Position numbers and translations under genes: made by a program. From the NCBI GenBank assembly GCA_026708035.1, contig JAPOVQ010000022.1, positions 1 to 43,571 of the forward strand: 43,571 bases of DNA, written 5' to 3'. Source of the stretch: Chloroflexota bacterium. GTDB lineage: Bacteria > Chloroflexota > UBA11872. The first letter of the stretch is position 1. Each line of letters opens with the position of its first letter. The notes beneath the pieces were generated by a model. It did not search any database. It had not been told where the DNA came from and saw only the letters and a list, made by a program, of their open reading frames with translations. Below, piece by piece: positions 40,345-43,571 of the stretch.

Positions 40345-40635
40345 TCAGAGCCTCGCGAACTGGCCGGCCCGCACCACGAACACGATGCCGTAGGCCGAGC
40401 CGCCGGCGTCGGCCCCCGCGGATTGCCGAGCACTCTGCTTCAGCAGATCAATGACGGCATCGACCGCCGACTGCGCCACGCCGATCACAAAGACCGCGTT
40501 GCCCCTTCGCAGGAAGCCGCCCTGCGCCGTGATGCGGGTGACGCCGTAGCCTTCGTCGACCAATGCCTGATTCACGCGGTTGGCGTCGTCGTTGTGCACC
40601 ACCGCGCATACCAGCCGGTCGATCTCGTCAGTCAT
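40345..40635 (-). CDS. DarA/PstA-like cyclic-di-AMP receptor
   Basis: A 96-residue PII-like protein. DRLVCAVVHNDDANRVNQAL, GVTRITAQGGFLRRGNAVFV (with the family's GGFLRRGN at 39-46), then IGVAQSAVDAVIDLLKQ and a C-terminal strand pair ending YGIVFVVRAGQFARL. These match the DUF970/DarA family, which binds cyclic di-AMP as a trimer in Firmicutes. No diadenylate cyclase (disA/cdaA) or phosphodiesterase gene is in the window. It is upstream of a divergent second copy with a seven-base gap. Confidence 0.85.
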   Translation of the reverse strand: MTDEIDRLVCAVVHNDDANRVNQALVDEGYGVTRITAQGGFLRRGNAVFVIGVAQSAVDAVIDLLKQSARQSAGADAGGSAYGIVFVVRAGQFARL

Positions 40636-40700
40636 CGCCGCATCCAGTTGGCCAGGCGCGCCCTTTCACTTTCGCACATGGAGACCATGGCGTAATCCTC

Positions 40701-40754
40701 CGTCATTCCGGCGTCCGACTCCCTCTCGTATGGGGAGAGGGTTGGGGTGAGGGG
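40701..40754. repeat. Composite dispersed repeat: family B half joined to family A, copy 3
   Basis: CGTCATTCCGGCGTCCGACT (a truncated family B end) runs directly into CCCTCTCGTATGGGGAGAGG and GTTGGGGTGAGGGG (family A). This is the only place in the window where the two families touch. Confidence 0.7.
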
Positions 40755-40790
40755 CGTCGGGGAGACGGGGGGCCGGGTGACGAGGTGCCG

Positions 40791-41732
40791 TCACGGCAAG
40801 CGGGGAATCCTCAGGTGGTTGCCGAATCCGTGGGCATCCGCGTGGTAGGGCGAGTCGAAGTAGGTCGACGTCTTGAACCACTCGTGGCGTCCGTCGGTAG
40901 CCTGGCGCCGCACCCGATCGCGCAGCGCCTGCTGCTCGTCCTCCGTCATCGGCGCAAACGTGCGGGCGATCTCCAGGTCCTGCAGCACGTCGGCGTGGGA
41001 GACGGCGCCGCAGGCCAGGGAGGCAATCGGCTGCGACAGCGCATAGCGCCGCAGCTCTTGCGCCGTCAGCCCACCCTCGGTGATGAACTGGCCGTTGCCG
41101 CCCAGCGACTTCATCCCGATGCAGGCGATGCCGCGCCGGTTCAGCTCGGGAAGAATCTCGGCGATGAAGCTGCGGTACTGGTGGTCGAATACGCTCACCG
41201 GCATCTGGCAGGAGTCCCACGCGTAGTCGGCGGCCAGCATGCCCTTGAAGATGTGGGGGCTCTTGTGCCCGGTGAAGCCCACGTAGCGCACCTTGCCCTG
41301 GGCCTTGGCGATTTCAGCCGCCTCGGCCGCGCCGCCGGGCTCGAATATCCACTCGGGGTCGTTGTCGTAGTTGATCTCGTGGAACTGCCACAGGTCCAGG
41401 TAGTCGGTGCGCAGCCGACGCAGGCTCTCGTCGAGCTGCTGCAGGGCGCCGTCGCGAGTGCGGTCGCAGACCTTCGACATGAGGAAGATGTCGTCGCGAT
41501 GGTCGGGCAGGACCCGTCCATAGCGGCGCTCGCTGAGGCCTTCGGCATAGTCCCAGGAGGTGTCGAAGAACGTGACGCCGTTGTCGAGCGCCGTGCGGAT
41601 CATGCGCTCGGCTTGCTGGTCGGTCACTCCGGGCCGCGAAATGTGACCGCCGCCCAGCGCGATGATCGACACTCGGTCCGAATGCCGGCCAAAGGGCCGT
41701 GTCGGCAGCATTGCCGGCGCGTTTGTGGTCAT
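40791..41732 (-). CDS. Aldo/keto reductase
   Basis: A 313-residue NADPH-dependent reductase with a TIM barrel. The catalytic tetrad is complete: Asp57 (FFDTSWDY), Tyr62, Lys87 (FLMSKV) and His118 (LWQFHEI). The N-terminal GGGHISRPGVTDQQAERMIR and later GKVRYVGFTGHKSPHIF, then GMKSLGGNGQF are family landmarks of the YghZ/Tas-like branch. The C-terminal loop (FAPMTEDEQQALRDRVRRQA) is longer than average and contributes to substrate choice. The ATG has GGCGGA about seven bases before it. Neighbouring NAD-dependent epimerase suggests sugar or sugar-aldehyde chemistry, by inference. Confidence 0.9.
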   Translation of the reverse strand: MTTNAPAMLPTRPFGRHSDRVSIIALGGGHISRPGVTDQQAERMIRTALDNGVTFFDTSWDYAEGLSERRYGRVLPDHRDDIFLMSKVCDRTRDGALQQLDESLRRLRTDYLDLWQFHEINYDNDPEWIFEPGGAAEAAEIAKAQGKVRYVGFTGHKSPHIFKGMLAADYAWDSCQMPVSVFDHQYRSFIAEILPELNRRGIACIGMKSLGGNGQFITEGGLTAQELRRYALSQPIASLACGAVSHADVLQDLEIARTFAPMTEDEQQALRDRVRRQATDGRHEWFKTSTYFDSPYHADAHGFGNHLRIPRLP

Positions 41733-41780
41733 CGATTCATCCGCCGTTCGTCCGCCCTAGACCAGTCGTGTCGATGAGGT

Positions 41781-41822
41781 CCGGTCCCCTCTCCCTCGAT
41801 GGGAGAGGGATAGGGTGAAGGT
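41781..41822. repeat. Dispersed palindromic repeat, family A, copy 4
   Basis: CCGGTCCCCTCTCCCTCGAT, GGGAGAGGGATAGGGTGAAG. It shares a run of more than 30 identical bases with 14910-14940. It lies in the gap between the aldo/keto reductase and the epimerase gene, both on the minus strand. Confidence 0.85.
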
Positions 41823-41852
41823 GGCGGGCGCCGAGCGGTCATCAGGCGCACG

Positions 41853-42638
41853 CTAGACCATGCCCTCGGTCGTGTAGCCCCAGAGGTCGTACTCGCCGCC
41901 CTTGGCCAGCACCTCGTCCGCATAGTCCTCCGCGTTGTCCCGCGGGCGGTAGCCCAGCTCGGTGACGGCATTGGTGATGTCCCAGTAGGCGCGCGCGTTG
42001 GCCGAAATCCCATAGTAGATGCCCCAGCGAATGCCGGGCGCCTCGACCGATCGGCGCACCAGGTTGACCAGGTCGCGGTCGCTCAGCCAGGTGGAGAGGA
42101 TACGCGCGCCGGAGTCCCATTCCGGTGGCTTCAGGCGGTACTTATAGCTGCCGATGCGCAGGCAGACGACCTCGAGCCCGAACCGATCAGCATAGTAGCG
42201 GCCCACCGCCTCGCCCCAGACCTTGGCGACGCCATACATGCCGTCCGGACGCGGCGTGGACTCCGCGTCGCAGCGCTCGCCGACAAGCTCGTACCAGCCC
42301 GTCGCGTGGTTTGAGCTGGCGAACACGAAGCGCTTCACCCCGGCCCGCCGCGCCGCTTCGTAGGCGTTGTAGACGCCGACCACGTTGGGCTCCAGATACG
42401 GCCCAAGCTCGTCCGTGTCGTGGTTCGACTTGGCGTGCATGTGCACCACCGCGTCCTGCCCGGCGAACGCCTCGGCCACCGCGTCGATGTCGTCGAAGTC
42501 GAGCACCCGAAACCGCGGATCGACCTGCGGCTGGCGCGAGGTGCCGGTGAGCGTGAAGACGCCGTCCAGGTCCTCCATCAGCGTGCGCCCGATCACGCCG
42601 GTGGCGCCGGTGACCATCACCTTGAGTCGATTGCTCAC
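41853..42638 (-). CDS. NAD-dependent epimerase/dehydratase (extended SDR)
   Basis: A 261-residue extended SDR. The Rossmann motif is VTGATGVIGRTL (9-20), the acid after the second strand is in LDFDDIDAV, and the active site has Ser (VFASSN, near 107-112) with Tyr-x3-Lys (MYGVAK, near 133-138). It is short for the family (usually 300-330), and its substrate part resembles uronate dehydrogenase-like enzymes, which oxidise hexuronates to aldaric acids. GTG start with AAGGAG eight bases upstream. It reads in the same direction as the aldo/keto reductase, separated by a family A repeat. Uronate oxidation is an inference from shape and size. Confidence 0.85.
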   Translation of the reverse strand: MSNRLKVMVTGATGVIGRTLMEDLDGVFTLTGTSRQPQVDPRFRVLDFDDIDAVAEAFAGQDAVVHMHAKSNHDTDELGPYLEPNVVGVYNAYEAARRAGVKRFVFASSNHATGWYELVGERCDAESTPRPDGMYGVAKVWGEAVGRYYADRFGLEVVCLRIGSYKYRLKPPEWDSGARILSTWLSDRDLVNLVRRSVEAPGIRWGIYYGISANARAYWDITNAVTELGYRPRDNAEDYADEVLAKGGEYDLWGYTTEGMV

Positions 42639-42735
42639 AAGCAGGGCTCCTTACGGGACTCGACACGCTGGAATTGCCCGGTAGCGTACCGGTCGCTTGG
42701 CGCGCTGGCACGCTCACGGTGGGTCATGTTGGCCC

Positions 42736-42784
42736 GTCATTCCCGCGAAGCATGTCCCCGCGCAGGCGAGAAGCCGGAATCCAG
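42736..42784. repeat. Dispersed palindromic repeat, family B, copy 3
   Basis: GTCATTCCCGCGAAGCATGT, CCCCGCGCAGGCGAGAAGCC, GGAATCCAG. The outer ends match copies 1 and 2; the inner stem differs. Confidence 0.75.
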
Positions 42785-42794
42785 GGGACGATTT

Positions 42795-42830
42795 GCGTAG
42801 GGGCAGTCCTAGTGGCTGCCCGTCGGCAAT
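42795..42830. repeat. Short hairpin repeat (GGGGCAG/CTGCCC)
   Basis: GCGTAGGGGCAGTCCTAGTG, then GCTGCCCGTCGGCAA. The arms GGGCAG (42801-42806) and CTGCCC (42816-42821) pair. It appears to be a fifth type of small dispersed element; only one copy lies in this window. Confidence 0.45.
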
Positions 42831-42954
42831 TCACGTGTTGGCCCTGCTGAATCTCCAGGGCGCCCCTAAAACAACGGTCATTCGCCAAAGCCGGAAACCT
42901 TCAGTCTGGAGCGACCAACGCCAAATCGGAGCGCCCGCATACGCCGCGCCGGTC

Positions 42955-42993
42955 TCCCCATTCGTGCTGAGCCTGTCGAAGCATGAACGGGGA
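42955..42993. repeat. Dispersed palindromic repeat, family D, copy 2
   Basis: TCCCCATTCGTGCTGAGCCT, then GTCGAAGCATGAACGGGGA. TCCCC/GGGGA and TTCGTGC/GCATGAA arms form a near-perfect hairpin. A short version of 38258-38314. Confidence 0.8.
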
Positions 42994-43147
42994 GGCATAC
43001 ATTCGCGGGTTCAATGTAATGAAAGTCACAGAATGCTAGAGTGCGGCGCCGTGCCCCTGTCGGTGGTCCCGGTCCCGCCGGGGCGCCTTGGCGGTCAGGC
43101 ACGCCAGTCGCTCAGCTGTTTCCTAGGGGTCGAAACCGGAGGCGCAC

Positions 43148-43571
43148 GTGATCGGGCTCAGGAGGCACAGCCTTCTAACCCTGCTGGCGCTGCCGATCAT
43201 CCTGGTGATGATTGTCGCCTGTGGGTCCGAGGCGCCCGCGGAAAGTGCATCCAACGGCGAAACGGGTCAAGTCTCGGCAGAAAATCCTGGGACTGAGACT
43301 GCGCCGACCGACGGTACACCGCTAGTGGAAACTGCTGAGGAGGCACCCGCAGCCTCTCTGACAGGATCTGCTCGCGCCGCAGCGTCGACGCAGCAGTCCG
43401 AGGCATTCATCTCCGTCAGCGCCGGCCAGTACCACACGTGCGGTGTGCGAGTCGACGGATCGGTCGTGTGCTGGGGCTTTGACTACACGTGCCAGGATGT
43501 GGCCAGCGGAGGCGTCGTCTGCGTAGGCGCGCGAGACAAGCCGCCGCCGCCGGCCGGCGAGTTCCTCTCCG
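43148..43571 (+). CDS. Lipoprotein with RCC1-type repeats, N-terminal part (runs off the window)
   Basis: About 141 residues are visible. GTG start with GGAGG five bases upstream. The signal segment (MIGLRRHSLLTLLALPIILV) ends in a lipobox, MIVAC, with Cys25. A Ser/Thr/Glu/Ala-rich linker follows (about 26-85: ESASNGETGQVSAENPGTET). The first RCC1-type unit begins near residue 87: FISVSAGQYHTCGVRVDGSV, then VCWGFD. RCC1 repeats fold into a seven-bladed propeller that binds proteins or glycans on the cell surface. A second unit probably lies beyond the edge. The partner is unknown. Confidence 0.82.
   Translation, partial: MIGLRRHSLLTLLALPIILVMIVACGSEAPAESASNGETGQVSAENPGTETAPTDGTPLVETAEEAPAASLTGSARAAASTQQSEAFISVSAGQYHTCGVRVDGSVVCWGFDYTCQDVASGGVVCVGARDKPPPPAGEFLS

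Larger units (their letters stand above)
42639..43147. other. 509-base gap carrying three dispersed repeats
   Basis: No gene is seen. It holds a family B copy (42736-42784), a GGGGCAG/CTGCCC hairpin (42795-42830) and a family D copy (42955-42993), then the leader of the RCC1 lipoprotein with an extended -10-like TGCTAGAGT around 43034-43042 (weak). Confidence 0.65.

Noticed and set aside
43010-43042. Promoter of the RCC1 lipoprotein with TTCAAT and TAGAGT
   Set aside because: The spacing is about 21 bases and both boxes match poorly.

Overview
The window is GC-rich bacterial chromosome, about 43.6 kb, with dense genes on both strands. The most likely source is a Chloroflexota bacterium, perhaps of the marine or sponge-associated Dehalococcoidia/SAR202 type. 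This is an inference from the mix of secreted proteins with 'GYPxS…QxFQ' modules, PT-rich lipoproteins, many sugar dehydrogenase and isomerase families, DarA-type c-di-AMP receptors and several dispersed palindromic repeats. No rRNA or other taxonomic marker settles it.

Region by region. 1-9.4 kb is a sugar-catabolism neighbourhood: a partial MDR dehydrogenase, an AbrB antitoxin with a decayed PIN partner, a lipoprotein, a GH78 rhamnosidase-like enzyme, a Gfo/Idh/MocA oxidoreductase, a coupled SDR and sugar-phosphate isomerase pair, a D-2-hydroxyacid dehydrogenase, and a compact sigma-70 factor. 9.5-16.4 kb holds a vapBC module behind an iterated CCATAT operator, lysA coupled to a zinc alcohol dehydrogenase, a double metallo-beta-lactamase-fold protein, a ketopantoate reductase and a small membrane protein. 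16.6-20.0 kb is the rpmG-secE-nusG-rplK-rplA-(L10 leader)-rplJ-rplL operon, preceded by a sequence that can fold as an H-type pseudoknot. rpoB does not follow it. Instead, 20.1-29.5 kb holds a surface-glycan locus (three GT2s, a GT4, a GT39-like membrane glycosyltransferase and a flippase) and then a secreted NHL-propeller protein. 29.5-34.2 kb holds an LCP-family ligase, a MutY-type glycosylase, a GT9 glycosyltransferase, an FmdB-type zinc ribbon and a HAD phosphatase.

34.3-38.3 kb looks accessory: tRNA-Thr(CGT), a large secreted metallopeptidase with about nine W-x-x-D-G repeats whose 3' two-thirds is strikingly AT-rich, and a Phd/PIN addiction module. 38.3-43.6 kb holds a two-domain amidohydrolase, two tandem DarA-like c-di-AMP receptors, an aldo/keto reductase, an NAD-dependent epimerase and the start of an RCC1-repeat lipoprotein.

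The strongest candidates for new biology are the metallopeptidase with W-x-x-D-G repeats, the pseudoknot ahead of rpmG, an orphan intrinsic terminator antisense to the flippase leader, the CCATAT operator array, the tandem DarA pair, and the dispersed repeat families, one copy of which seems to supply a ribosome-binding site and start codon.
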